Source: a virus. Taken from it: DNA of 64,000 nt. The stretch covers positions 33,276 through 97,275 of IMG/VR virus record IMGVR_UViG_3300023184_009676. One strand, 5' to 3'. The translations under genes and the position numbers were made by a program. The notes beneath the pieces were generated by a model. The model did no database searches. It saw only the letters and a program-made list of their open reading frames with translations, and had not been told where the DNA came from. Of the stretch, positions 29,740 through 38,183 are shown piece by piece; the stretch's first letter is position 1, and every line of letters starts with the position of its first letter.

Positions 29740-30501
29740 TTATTTGTTGTTTTCGATTAACCAGCGGTCATAATTAAATGAATCGCTACAAAGATGATTA
29801 AACTCTGGCTTTTCTATATTTGTTCTTTCTGAAATGCATCTAAAAGTGTTATAGGCAATAAAATCAAGTTTTGATTTATAATAAATGCTTTGCGCCTCAA
29901 GAGTTTCTAATTTATTATTTTTGCTATAGTCAATAGCTTTTTTCCTGAGCAGCCCATCAAATGGGATACCATTGTCTTCTAGAAGCATTATTGGCTTAAT
30001 TGCGCCAAACTCGGGAACATGAAAATGACCTTCGAAAGAATTTAAATGGAGAAAAGAATCGTAGAATGGGATAGCAAGACTCAAATCCTCAGACCACAAT
30101 CTATGAAGATTTTCAAAGTCTAGACAAGCATTATAGTAAAATCCTTCTTTTGCCGCAACACTCCATAGTTTAATTAAAGCTTGATAACCTTTATTGCTCT
30201 TGGCAAAGATAATGTATTTGGCTCGGTTCTTTAACGAGTCGCCGTTCTGATTTTTAATGTCTTTGGTGATCGAAATCCTTAAACCAAATATTAATTTAAG
30301 TTTATTCTCTGTGCATCGGGCAATCGCTTCTAAAAAAGAAGAGACATTATCCTCGACAAGACAAAGATGGTCTTGCTTGGAATGAAGAACTAAATCAATT
30401 ATAGAAACAGGATAATTTTCAATTGAACCCGATGATTTATCTAAAGTATTAATTGACTTTCCCAAAGAAAAGTGGCTTTTGTAACAAGCAAGTTTTTGCA
30501 T
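29740..30501 (-). CDS. Stand-alone PHP-domain part of DNA polymerase III alpha, metal site degenerate
   Basis: 253 residues that match the N-terminal PHP domain of DnaE. The helix pattern LVLHSKQDHLCLVEDNV and KLKLIFGLRISI aligns with the usual region after the metal site. The metal-binding phrase, HLHVHS in active forms, reads ACYKSHFS here, so Cys and Lys replace two histidines and only His10 remains. The LTDHG equivalent is LVEDNV, so metal binding and PHP phosphoesterase activity are not expected. Its role would be structural, scaffolding polymerase and exonuclease. It has its own promoter-like region (-35 TTGACT 30532-30537, -10 TATGAT 30507-30512, spacer 19, so weak). Confidence 0.72.
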   Translation of the reverse strand: MQKLACYKSHFSLGKSINTLDKSSGSIENYPVSIIDLVLHSKQDHLCLVEDNVSSFLEAIARCTENKLKLIFGLRISITKDIKNQNGDSLKNRAKYIIFAKSNKGYQALIKLWSVAAKEGFYYNACLDFENLHRLWSEDLSLAIPFYDSFLHLNSFEGHFHVPEFGAIKPIMLLEDNGIPFDGLLRKKAIDYSKNNKLETLEAQSIYYKSKLDFIAYNTFRCISERTNIEKPEFNHLCSDSFNYDRWLIENNK

Positions 30502-30506
30502 ATGTT

Positions 30507-30537
30507 ATCATAGTGCCATTGGTTTAAAAAAAGTCAA
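30507..30537 (-). promoter_or_regulatory. Weak promoter candidate upstream of PHP gene
   Basis: Minus-strand TTGACT (30532-30537) and TATGAT (30507-30512) are separated by 19 bases, longer than optimal, and TATGAT ends 5 bases before the ATG. A stretch of seven T between the two boxes is shared with other promoters here. Confidence 0.35.
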
Positions 30538-30539
30538 GC

Positions 30540-31592
30540 TTAAAAATCATCCAGTGCGTCTTTATATTTTTTTTCTACCTTTGTCTCTGGCAATTCGCCT
30601 ATTGCATTACAATATCTTGGACAACCTTTATAAACTGCTTCTTCTATGATTTGCCCTTCTTTGAGAATAATATCTTCTTTCTTTTTGTAAGACTTGATTT
30701 CTTTTCCATCTTTTTTAACAATATAATAAGTAAAGCCAAACTTGTAACTGCAATGCCACATGGGAGAGCCATCTTTTTTTAATTGACCAGGTTGTTTTGC
30801 AAATCCACACATGAGCTTCCCAGAAAAAGTTCCGTCTGTTGGCATTCCCTTATCTGCCGCCATATTGGAATAAGCTTGCTTTTCAGAAAAATTCTCTAAT
30901 CTATTCTGAATGGATTCAAGATAATATTCCGCGCCTTTTAATTGGTCTTCGTTAAATGATATTTCTACGATTGGGTCTTCTGGGAATTGTAAAAAGACAA
31001 ATCTAACTTTTGGGGTTAGCTCGGGCCATATTTTCTTACAGGCAATCGAATATATAATGCCCTGAAGATTAGAGTCAATATCCTCTCCTTCAAATTTCTT
31101 CTTTGAAGTTTTATAGTCATCAATGATAATCTCATTACCCTTTTTGGATGGGCGGTCAATAAATCCACGAATTAAATATCTGGGGGATTCATTTAAAATA
31201 TTAAACTCATATTCTGGTTTGATGAGTTTTGCGCCCTTAACATAAAAGTCCGCCTTCAATCCAACAAGAATCATTTGGTTAATATGGTCATAAACTTCTT
31301 TTGTATTTGGAAGCTTATACTTCTTGATTTTAGTTTTAATAAATCTGTTCACCGTGGGGCATCCAGAGATATGGTCTTGTTTAATTATTAATTTATATTT
31401 ATTTTTGTGCTTTGGTAGAATCAGCAACTCAAATAAATCATGGACAACGGAACCTTTTAATGCTCCATCGTTCGTGGAGTCAGGGACATTATTCTTATAC
31501 TTTTGAAAATATGTCCAGCTACAGCCCTCAAAAGTCTTTACTTTCGATGCGGAGATTGCCGTAAGTTCTAGTTTAGGTATTGCTTCTTCCAT
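30540..31592 (-). CDS. PD-(D/E)XK nuclease, RecB/Cas4-like, possible Fe-S cluster
   Basis: 350 residues. The N-terminus ISASKVKTFEGCSWTYFQKY is the S-x-S-x-hydrophobic phrase of RecB/Cas4-type nucleases, with a first cysteine at about residue 25. GALKGSVVHDLFELL is the G-x-x-x-H motif. GFIDRPSKKGNEIIIDDYKTSKK gives the catalytic D...DxK core (D-D-Y-K). Cysteines near the end (MCGFAK, MWHCSYKF, GCPRYCNAIGE) could complete a four-cysteine Fe-S cluster as in Cas4 and AddB. It lies between primase and polymerase genes, so it may process replication ends. It overlaps the upstream primase gene by 25 bases. Confidence 0.75.
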   Translation of the reverse strand: MEEAIPKLELTAISASKVKTFEGCSWTYFQKYKNNVPDSTNDGALKGSVVHDLFELLILPKHKNKYKLIIKQDHISGCPTVNRFIKTKIKKYKLPNTKEVYDHINQMILVGLKADFYVKGAKLIKPEYEFNILNESPRYLIRGFIDRPSKKGNEIIIDDYKTSKKKFEGEDIDSNLQGIIYSIACKKIWPELTPKVRFVFLQFPEDPIVEISFNEDQLKGAEYYLESIQNRLENFSEKQAYSNMAADKGMPTDGTFSGKLMCGFAKQPGQLKKDGSPMWHCSYKFGFTYYIVKKDGKEIKSYKKKEDIILKEGQIIEEAVYKGCPRYCNAIGELPETKVEKKYKDALDDF

Positions 31593-32467
31593 GAATAAAT
31601 TTCCTCGCAGCTCATTTCACCAAAATCTTTGGCAGTCGGTAGAGCAATAGTGACTTGACTTTCGTCAAAATAATTTAAAAGTTTTTCTTTATATTCTAGT
31701 GATGCTTTGTTTCCAACAAAGCTGTTGTATTCGTCATTATTCAAAGAAATAATAATGCGTCCTGCGTCTAATCTCAAAAGATGTTGTATAATTTTGGCGC
31801 TAAGACTCACCCCAAAAGACACAAGAACGTTGTTTATTCCACACTCCATCATCTTTAAACAGTCTCCAATTGATTCAACCAGTATAACTGAGTTGGTCTT
31901 TTTGATTTCTTCCGAGGCGTTGGTGGGAAAAATGAAGTCTTTCTTCTGCCCAAGTATCTTCCATTTCGGCAAAGAGTCGTTATTTTGCAAAAGCCTTCCA
32001 GCAAAACCAATTAAATCCTCTCTGTCGCTAAAGATTGGAAATACATATCTGCCCTTCATCCTGCCATTTTGGGCTACTCCACCGCGAAATTGATTTAAGA
32101 TGTGGTCAGAAATGCCTCTTTTCTTCCAATATGAGTTATCTTTTAACAATTTAATTAAAAGTTCCTTATCAAACTTCTTAGTATCGCATAATTCTATGGA
32201 TTCTGAGTTACTTATAGATATCGGCAGGTCTCCAATGTAATTTTTAGTATCTCTTATAGAGGGCAAATTGAGGGTTTTTTGAACCAACTGTGCCAAACCA
32301 CCTCCAATTCGCTCTGCGTGGTCATACCATTGACCATTTGATTTTCTAATACAAAGGACAGTTGGGTTGTCTGAATCACGATACAGGGGTTTTGCCCTCC
32401 ATACATCTCCAGAATCAACCAGAGTGACATATCCAATGCTATTTAATACCGAAAGGACGTCGCTCAT
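31568..32467 (-). CDS. DnaG-like primase with degenerate zinc domain and TOPRIM core
   Basis: 299 residues. The N-terminal 70 residues have the layout of a CHC2 primase zinc domain (WRAKPLYRDSDNPTVLCIRKSNGQWYDH), but only one cysteine is left, so zinc binding looks lost. The fold continues with HILNQFRGGVAQNGRMKGRYVFPIFSD, the RNA-polymerase-domain signature, then a TOPRIM core: VILVESIGDCLKMMECG (catalytic Glu) and IISLNNDEYN, where the usual D-x-D is N-N-D. It makes RNA primers with the helicase whose gene overlaps its start by 4 bases (ATGA), and probably translates with it. Confidence 0.75.
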   Translation of the reverse strand: MSDVLSVLNSIGYVTLVDSGDVWRAKPLYRDSDNPTVLCIRKSNGQWYDHAERIGGGLAQLVQKTLNLPSIRDTKNYIGDLPISISNSESIELCDTKKFDKELLIKLLKDNSYWKKRGISDHILNQFRGGVAQNGRMKGRYVFPIFSDREDLIGFAGRLLQNNDSLPKWKILGQKKDFIFPTNASEEIKKTNSVILVESIGDCLKMMECGINNVLVSFGVSLSAKIIQHLLRLDAGRIIISLNNDEYNSFVGNKASLEYKEKLLNYFDESQVTIALPTAKDFGEMSCEEIYSWKKQYLN

Positions 32468-33948
32468 AGCGTTTCCTCTCTGATTGTGGGTTGGTCAGCT
32501 ACCAAGAACTGAGAGTTTTGCCTATTGATTGTATCAAGTAGAGAGCCTCTTTCTTCTATTTTAAAGTTATTAATATTAAAATTAATAAAATTAGGCACAT
32601 ATTTCTGAGTTCCATCTGGGAAAGTCCTACGAATCAAGTTATTGTGTCCCGCAGCATTTCTTCCTTGATAACGCGCCTTGATTTCAATCAATTTATGCGT
32701 TCCACTTTCTGGAGTATCCATGACCATCTCATCTTCTGTTCTGCGACGGAAAATGCCCAAATAAGTTGTAAACCACATCAATCGGTCTGAAAGAGCGATG
32801 GCTGAACCGTCATCCGTGACATCCTGAGCTTTTTTATTTGTATTTTCTCCAGAACGATTCAATTGGATGGCCGTAAGCAAAGGAAAGTCAAATTCGACAG
32901 AAATTCTTTTAAGCTTGTCCACCTTTTCTCCTAAAGCCTGATGCTCCGCCCAGTTTTGGGCAAGCTTTTCTCCCGTCAATTTAAGATAGTCATAAACGAC
33001 AATAGCTTTATTACCCCTTCCAACGACGTTCAAATACCAACGACGAATGATGGAACAAACTTCATCGACGTTTTTATTGCCAACATAATAATGATAAGTT
33101 CTATAATCTTTCTTGAGATTCTTAAGGTGCTTCCTTACTTTTTCAACGTAATCAGGATTCTTTCTCCAATTACCGCTTTCAAGATACCAAAGGGGAACTC
33201 CTGAATTCGCTGCTGCGGTACGAAATTTAATTTCTTCAGTTGTCATTTCTGTGTCAAGGATAAGAACGGGGACCTTATTAATCCTTCCTGATTCATTTGC
33301 CCAGTCATTGAGGATAGTTGTTTTGCCTTGTCCTGCACGAGAAGCAATCGCATAGATATTTCCTCCGCGCAATCCACCATAGCAACGATTAAATTCGGGA
33401 TAAGGAGTAGTTAACCCGTTTTCTTCTTGAGGATTATTGCCTCTTTCTTCAACCATTTCTAGAATATCTTGAAAAAGATCGGCGGGTTTACCATCATTAT
33501 CAAAAGAGATGATCTTTTCTCCATAGATTGCGTCTACTTCTGAAATGGTAGTATTTAATTCTTGATTGGCGGATTTGTTGACATGATCTTTGATTCTATT
33601 GCAAGATTCTTCAATATCTCTCAACGCCCTGAGTTTAACAAGCTCTCTGCAAGCCTTAAGAGTTGCGTCCTTTGTGATTGATGCAAAGGAGATACTTTCT
33701 ACATAGGAGAAAATATCAATATTATCTTTGAATGAAATACCAAGGTTTTTAATCTTTTGAGCTAAGATAACCTTGTCAATTTTTTCATTTTGAAGAAATG
33801 AAGACCTGATGCAGCTATAAATTGTAGAATGTGGTTGAGCGACGAAGTCTTTTTCGGAGACGAAAGATTCTATTTCAGATATTGCATCTTGATTTTGAAT
33901 CAATCCTGCTAAAACGTGTTTTTCTATCTGTAATGAATGTAAAGGCAT
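32464..33948 (-). CDS. dnaB: DnaB-family replicative helicase
   Basis: The start at 33948 (MPLHSLQIEKHVLAGLIQN) is chosen because it matches the usual DnaB N-terminus and is the first ATG. A longer TTG-initiated frame to 33972 would overlap the promoter. The N-terminal helical domain is followed by the RecA-like motor with Walker A IASRAGQGKTTILND, Walker B-like IVVYDYLK, and LLTAIQLNRSGE (sensor with arginine). The product is about 494 residues, within the family range. It unwinds the fork as a hexamer and recruits primase, whose gene overlaps its stop. A -35/-10 pair precedes it. Confidence 0.9.
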   Translation of the reverse strand: MPLHSLQIEKHVLAGLIQNQDAISEIESFVSEKDFVAQPHSTIYSCIRSSFLQNEKIDKVILAQKIKNLGISFKDNIDIFSYVESISFASITKDATLKACRELVKLRALRDIEESCNRIKDHVNKSANQELNTTISEVDAIYGEKIISFDNDGKPADLFQDILEMVEERGNNPQEENGLTTPYPEFNRCYGGLRGGNIYAIASRAGQGKTTILNDWANESGRINKVPVLILDTEMTTEEIKFRTAAANSGVPLWYLESGNWRKNPDYVEKVRKHLKNLKKDYRTYHYYVGNKNVDEVCSIIRRWYLNVVGRGNKAIVVYDYLKLTGEKLAQNWAEHQALGEKVDKLKRISVEFDFPLLTAIQLNRSGENTNKKAQDVTDDGSAIALSDRLMWFTTYLGIFRRRTEDEMVMDTPESGTHKLIEIKARYQGRNAAGHNNLIRRTFPDGTQKYVPNFINFNINNFKIEERGSLLDTINRQNSQFLVADQPTIREETL

Positions 33949-33960
33949 ACGATACTTTAT

Positions 33961-33989
33961 AGTATGCCCCAAAATTCGTTTTTAGTCAA
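33961..33989 (-). promoter_or_regulatory. Sigma-70-type promoter of the helicase operon
   Basis: Minus-strand TTGACT (33984-33989) and CATACT (33961-33966) are separated by 17 bases. The -10 ends 12 bases before the ATG at 33948, giving a very short leader. Confidence 0.5.
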
Positions 33990-33992
33990 GAT

Positions 33993-34295
33993 TTAAATTA
34001 CGTCTGAATCGTCTTCACCAGATTCAGCTTCTTCATCTCTTACGGATGTTTCAATATTGAATCTTGCGCTTTCGATATTCATGTCGTTTAAAGCCACTGC
34101 CCAATCTGTTATATGCTTTTGCAAAGCTAAACAATGCGCAGGGGAATCAAACGTCATTATATTTTCTGGTTGGCCATCTTCATTATTAAAATAAAATAAA
34201 ATAAACCCTCCAGCCGTATGCTCAACCAATTGATTGATTATCTGGTCTGGAACCGACCCATTGTTTTTACTTTTTTGCTTCGACATCTTACTCAT
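33993..34295 (-). CDS. Small acidic-tailed protein of the replication block
   Basis: 100 residues. The N-terminus is basic (SKMSKQKSKNNGS), the middle is a compact alpha/beta domain (GGFILFYFNNEDGQPENIMTF, then ALQKHITDWAVALNDM), and the C-terminus is strongly acidic (RDEEAESGEDDSDVI). Acidic tails are common in phage single-strand-binding or recombination partner proteins. It sits between helicase and the PD-(D/E)XK/RecA genes. I do not recognise a family; a replication accessory role is inferred from position and charge. Confidence 0.4.
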   Translation of the reverse strand: MSKMSKQKSKNNGSVPDQIINQLVEHTAGGFILFYFNNEDGQPENIMTFDSPAHCLALQKHITDWAVALNDMNIESARFNIETSVRDEEAESGEDDSDVI

Positions 34296-34364
34296 AATTA
34301 CACACTTATATCCATCAAGTATATAATATTAATATTAATGACTAATATTTAGAAAATAAATTGG

Positions 34365-34778
34365 TCAGAGTGTAATATTGAATCTCTCAACGAAAAAAGT
34401 TACAGATAATTCCTTAATTTCTTTTGTATAAATGATAACCTGTTGGAATTTATTATCCAATAACCATTTGGATTTTATTTCATCATTTTTTATTCCTTTT
34501 AGAAACGCAGCGCGGGAATTATTATGAAAATAATGAAAGTCTTCATGTTGGGGACCATGAACTTCAATTGCTATTTTTCTTGTGGCATTTAAAATATCGA
34601 CTTTTAATAAACTTCCATAAACAGGGAACTCTTCATAAACAATATTATTTTTCCAATAAGGATATAAAAATTTTTTTACATCTGCTTGGGCAATGGAGCG
34701 AGACTTCTTATCCCACTCGATAAGAAATCTCGTTACATTTTTATTCGTCAATTTACCGTTTATACTTAAAAGTCTCAT
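34365..34778 (-). CDS. Small PD-(D/E)XK endonuclease, VSR/DUF559-like
   Basis: 137 residues. The core is VYEEFPVYGSLLKVDILNATRKIAIEVHGPQHED (split: VYEEFPVYGSLLKVDIL, then NATRKIAIEVHGPQHED). The E...VDI...IEVHG-x-QH arrangement fits the small PD-(D/E)XK endonucleases of the VSR/DUF559 type, with Asp in KVDIL and Glu in AIEVHG as metal ligands. The C-terminal strand QQVIIYTKEI completes the fold. It overlaps the recA stop by 4 bases (ATGA), so it is translated with recombinase and may nick or resolve recombination intermediates. A homing-type nuclease is the alternative. Confidence 0.6.
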   Translation of the reverse strand: MRLLSINGKLTNKNVTRFLIEWDKKSRSIAQADVKKFLYPYWKNNIVYEEFPVYGSLLKVDILNATRKIAIEVHGPQHEDFHYFHNNSRAAFLKGIKNDEIKSKWLLDNKFQQVIIYTKEIKELSVTFFVERFNITL

Positions 34779-35869
34779 GCTTTGTTTAACGCATTTCTAA
34801 ATTTATTAAAAAGATAGTCTCTAATATCGGTATGCTCTTCCAAGTACTTCCTTAGATTATCTGAGCCTTGGTGCTGCTTATCCATATCTAATTTATTTTC
34901 TTTTAATTCGGTCAATAAAGAGTCAGAAATTGTTACCCATGCGCCTTTGGCAAGCGCAAACTGCCAAGACAAAAGCTGGTCAATGATTTCATATTCAATC
35001 CAGATACTTTGTCCATCCTTGCGACCATATTTAATTGGATACTTTACTTCTGTTCCAGTCTTTTCGTTTGGGGTCTTGCGGAACATTATTTTACACCAGT
35101 GACCAACGGGCTTCTCTTCCTTATCTTTAATGATATCTTTTTGCCATCTCTGCTGAAATTCAAGAATCCAATCGCTGTAATGCAAAGCGGCATTTCCTCC
35201 TGAAGCATTTGTAACCTTTGGGTCACCCTTGACATATTGGCTAATCTGAATAGATGAGCGAACTTGAGAAATTAGGAAACAAATGTGCCCTCTGCTTGAG
35301 AAAGCTGCCGCCATCTTCCTGAGAAGGTCTGCCGTCAACAACGCTGCTCCAGCAGTTTTATTTGCTTCGGTTGCAGACTTGAGCAAGTCGTTTCTAGGAA
35401 CAAGAGCATCAAGAGAGTCAAGGATAAAGAAATAATACTTATCGTCTTCCTTATCTCTAATGAGGCCCCTCATTAAATCAATTACAAATTCATAATCATT
35501 AGTGGGGATTACTCTCCATTGATTGGGGTCAGTAGATACTCCTGACCTACAGATGATGTCTGCGCTTAATCTTCCCTCTGATTTGATATAAATTACTTGC
35601 CCCTTCTTTGGATGAAGTTTTTGAAAACTCGCTGCAAAAGCCATTGCATTGCTTGTTTTGCCACCCTCTGTAATTCCACTAGAGCGCACGATTCCTGGAC
35701 GAATCCCGCCTCCCATTTCAATATCTAAATTGAGACTGCCGCTGCTGACGACATAATCTACTGCTTCGTCAAAAGCATAATGATATTCAGAATTATCCTT
35801 GAGATACTTATCTAAGACCGTCATTTGCTTGTTATCGGGTTCTTCTTTTTGTTCTTTGATTTTTGCCAT
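34775..35869 (-). CDS. recA: RecA-family recombinase
   Basis: 364 residues. Walker A is GITEGGKT (residues 65-72). Walker B-like FFILDSLDALV follows, then HICFLISQVRSS, the RecA L1/L2 loop region. NASGGNAALHYSDWILEF corresponds to the RecA NALKFYA region. The C-terminal domain is present and mixed. Such phage RecA proteins form filaments on single-stranded DNA and exchange strands during replication restart. The gene sits upstream of the small nuclease and helicase genes. Confidence 0.85.
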   Translation of the reverse strand: MAKIKEQKEEPDNKQMTVLDKYLKDNSEYHYAFDEAVDYVVSSGSLNLDIEMGGGIRPGIVRSSGITEGGKTSNAMAFAASFQKLHPKKGQVIYIKSEGRLSADIICRSGVSTDPNQWRVIPTNDYEFVIDLMRGLIRDKEDDKYYFFILDSLDALVPRNDLLKSATEANKTAGAALLTADLLRKMAAAFSSRGHICFLISQVRSSIQISQYVKGDPKVTNASGGNAALHYSDWILEFQQRWQKDIIKDKEEKPVGHWCKIMFRKTPNEKTGTEVKYPIKYGRKDGQSIWIEYEIIDQLLSWQFALAKGAWVTISDSLLTELKENKLDMDKQHQGSDNLRKYLEEHTDIRDYLFNKFRNALNKA

Positions 35870-35873
35870 AATG

Positions 35874-36263
35874 TTATTTATATAAATTTAAAAAGTCTTT
35901 TAGGGATTTGGGTTGTTTTTTAAAAACAGTGTCTTCTCCTATCTTATTTTGAGATAGCATTATCTCCTGATATTTAGGAGAAAAATCTGAAATAGATTTC
36001 TTATAATTAAAAAACTGTTCTTGTAAATACTGCTGACCATAATCCGCAATAAAATAAGCAAGAGATGGGATTTTTTTATTATACGGAGGGATAACCCAAA
36101 GAAGAAAATCTGGATTATACTTTTTGCAAAGAGTATTTGCAATCTTCATTTCCCTCGGCCAGAAATACTTTTCAGAAAAACTAGCGGGGTCAACGAATTT
36201 AGAAATGATTTTGTGCTGAATCTTTGGCTCTTTTTTAAGAGGTTTTTCTTGAATTAATTTCAT
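35874..36263 (-). CDS. Small unknown protein between gmd and recA
   Basis: 129 residues, Lys- and Phe/Tyr-rich, with WVIPPYNKKIPSLAYFIADYGQQYLQEQFF as the only distinctive phrase. No signal peptide, transmembrane segment or cysteine motif. The start overlaps the last 29 bases of the GDP-mannose dehydratase gene, and the stop lies 4 bases before recA, so it is co-transcribed. I do not recognise a family. It may be a replication accessory. Confidence 0.45.
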   Translation of the reverse strand: MKLIQEKPLKKEPKIQHKIISKFVDPASFSEKYFWPREMKIANTLCKKYNPDFLLWVIPPYNKKIPSLAYFIADYGQQYLQEQFFNYKKSISDFSPKYQEIMLSQNKIGEDTVFKKQPKSLKDFLNLYK

Positions 36264-37308
36264 TGATGTCTGATAGTACCATACGTTCTACCAGTTTGTC
36301 AAATGAAATCTTTGGGTTCCAGCCAAGCTCAGTTCTTGCGAGCGTCGAATCTCCAAGAAGAATATCAACTTCAGCAGGGCGATAAAATTTTGGATTAATT
36401 TTGACCAAAACAGAGCCTTTGACATTCAAATCTTCCGCCAATTTATTTGTGATTGAATATTCTTCGTTCAACCCCTTTCCGTGCCATGCTCCATCAATTC
36501 CAGCGACTTTAAATGCTTTTTCAATAAATTCTCTAATAGAATGTGTTTCATTAGAAGAAAGAATATATTCCTTGGGTTTTTCTTGATTCATCATTAACCA
36601 TACGCCTTCAATAAAGTCTTCTGCATGAGACCAGTCACGTTGCGCATCAATGTTTCCAAGTTCAAGCGGGGCAAATTCTTGATTATTATCTATTGCATTT
36701 TTAATTCTTGCCGCATTAGTGGTAATTTTTCTTGTAACAAACTCAATGCCACGCCTTTCACTTTCGTGATTATACAAAATACAATGCACGGCATATAAAT
36801 TATAAGAGTCTCGGTAGACCTTTGTTAAATGTCTTGCCGCAGCTTTTGCTGCTCCATATGGGCTTCTTGGGCGAATGGGGTGACTGAGGTCTTGGGGAGT
36901 ATAAATTACGTCTCCCATTTCTTCTGAGCTTCCTGCGCTATAAAAACGGCAATTTGGCGCAAATTTTCGTATTGCTTCTAGGCACCTAAGTACTCCCATT
37001 GCACCTGCATCAAAAGTTTGTTCTGGAATTTGCCAACTGATTCCTACAAAAGATTGAGAGGCAAAATTAATAAAATAATCTGGATTAACTTCTCTAACAA
37101 CGTTCTCTATTGATTGAGAATCGCACAAATCTCCTGTAATTAATTGAAACCTGGGATTTTTTAATGCATTTTCTATATTTGAATAATCTGGTTTAGCGGA
37201 TCTTCTGACCATTCCATAAATCTGATGGGGGGTGTGTTCCAGTAGATAATCTACCATATAAGACCCATCTTGACCAGTTACCCCAGTAATAATTATTCTT
37301 TTTTCCAT
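36235..37308 (-). CDS. gmd: GDP-mannose 4,6-dehydratase
   Basis: 357 residues, the typical length. The NAD(P)-binding start GVTGQDGSYM, the sequence INFASQSFVGISWQIPEQT, the active-site SSEEMG and the catalytic YGAAKAAAR (Tyr-x3-Lys) are all of GMD type. It turns GDP-mannose into GDP-4-keto-6-deoxymannose, the branch-point for GDP-fucose, GDP-rhamnose and GDP-colitose. A GT10 (fucosyltransferase-like) gene, two epimerases and a 3-dehydrase lie further along the same strand, so the product could be used there. It is the first gene of the glycan block next to recA. Confidence 0.92.
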   Translation of the reverse strand: MEKRIIITGVTGQDGSYMVDYLLEHTPHQIYGMVRRSAKPDYSNIENALKNPRFQLITGDLCDSQSIENVVREVNPDYFINFASQSFVGISWQIPEQTFDAGAMGVLRCLEAIRKFAPNCRFYSAGSSEEMGDVIYTPQDLSHPIRPRSPYGAAKAAARHLTKVYRDSYNLYAVHCILYNHESERRGIEFVTRKITTNAARIKNAIDNNQEFAPLELGNIDAQRDWSHAEDFIEGVWLMMNQEKPKEYILSSNETHSIREFIEKAFKVAGIDGAWHGKGLNEEYSITNKLAEDLNVKGSVLVKINPKFYRPAEVDILLGDSTLARTELGWNPKISFDKLVERMVLSDINEINSRKTS

Positions 37309-37340
37309 ATTGTTTTGTTCATCTATAATACCGTTCTATA

Positions 37341-38183
37341 TTAGATGTATTTTAAAATTTTTTCTACTTTCGCCGTCCACTTCATTGTTTCAATGTCTCT
37401 AACGATTGGTTCTGAGTGCTTCATCGCTGCGTTGACGGAAGATATCAAGGATTTCTCTAAGTCAAAGAGGTCGTAAGTGTATATCCCAGCTTTCGGGGAA
37501 TTATAGGCTAAAAGAGTCGGCCTTTCCATACTTACCATAGGCGTCTCACAAGCATATCCCTCGAAGAACCTTTGACCGAGCATATCCTCTTCCATCGGTG
37601 AGATGTCTAAGAAGCACCTTGACTGCGCGGCAGCAGTCCTTATACCGTCGAAATACGTATGTGGGGAATGTAGGTTGAAATTTTCTTCGACAATCTTTAG
37701 GATTTCTCTCCTAATGCCTTGCGTTTTTCTACCACCGACAAAGCATACGTCATATTTTTTATCGAGGTTTTCTTTGTAAAAAATTTCTTCATCACATCCC
37801 ATAGCAATGAAAATGACCTTTTTGTCCATTTTTCTCCACCAGTGATACCCGTATTCAAACGCATCAAATACGATGGATACATGATTGGCGACATCCATCC
37901 ACCATCCTAGACGGGTATCGAACCCTTGCTTAAATAACTCAAGCCCGTTTTGGTAACAGTCGATTGAATAGATTGCTGTTTTTTCTTTTGGAGTATTGAT
38001 TTGGTAGCAATGCGCCGAATCGACGAACAAATATTTATCAGCCACTACGGACGCCGCATCGTGAGGATGAGCGAATACGACTTTAAGCCCAAGTTTTCTA
38101 AATGCCTTTAGGATTAGATGCCCCGTGGTCCATGGACAATCTGGAATAAATGATACACAGAAAGTTCTGTTATCTTGAATCAT
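37341..38183 (-). CDS. CgeB-like glycosyltransferase
   Basis: 280 residues. N-terminal Rossmann (FCVSFIPDCPWTTGHLILKAFRKLGL). The second half has DVCFVGGRKTQGIRREIL and LDISPMEEDMLGQRFFEGYACETPMVSMERP, a pattern of GT-B transferases of the CgeB type (acidic E-x-x-x-G-Q-R-FFE-Y/A-C motif). The stop shares one base with the start of the radical SAM gene to its right on the map. The base composition is richer in GC than neighbouring genes (a sampled 60-base line of this region gives about 43 percent, against 25-30 percent nearby), a sign of recent transfer. Acceptor unknown. Confidence 0.65.
   Translation of the reverse strand: MIQDNRTFCVSFIPDCPWTTGHLILKAFRKLGLKVVFAHPHDAASVVADKYLFVDSAHCYQINTPKEKTAIYSIDCYQNGLELFKQGFDTRLGWWMDVANHVSIVFDAFEYGYHWWRKMDKKVIFIAMGCDEEIFYKENLDKKYDVCFVGGRKTQGIRREILKIVEENFNLHSPHTYFDGIRTAAAQSRCFLDISPMEEDMLGQRFFEGYACETPMVSMERPTLLAYNSPKAGIYTYDLFDLEKSLISSVNAAMKHSEPIVRDIETMKWTAKVEKILKYI

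Noticed and set aside
30540-31592. Cas4 of a CRISPR system
   Set aside because: No cas1, cas2 or array nearby. RecB-like nucleases are common in phage replication blocks.
33949-33972. Longer helicase start (TTG at 33972)
   Set aside because: The ATG at 33948 gives the usual DnaB N-terminus and the upstream bases hold the promoter.
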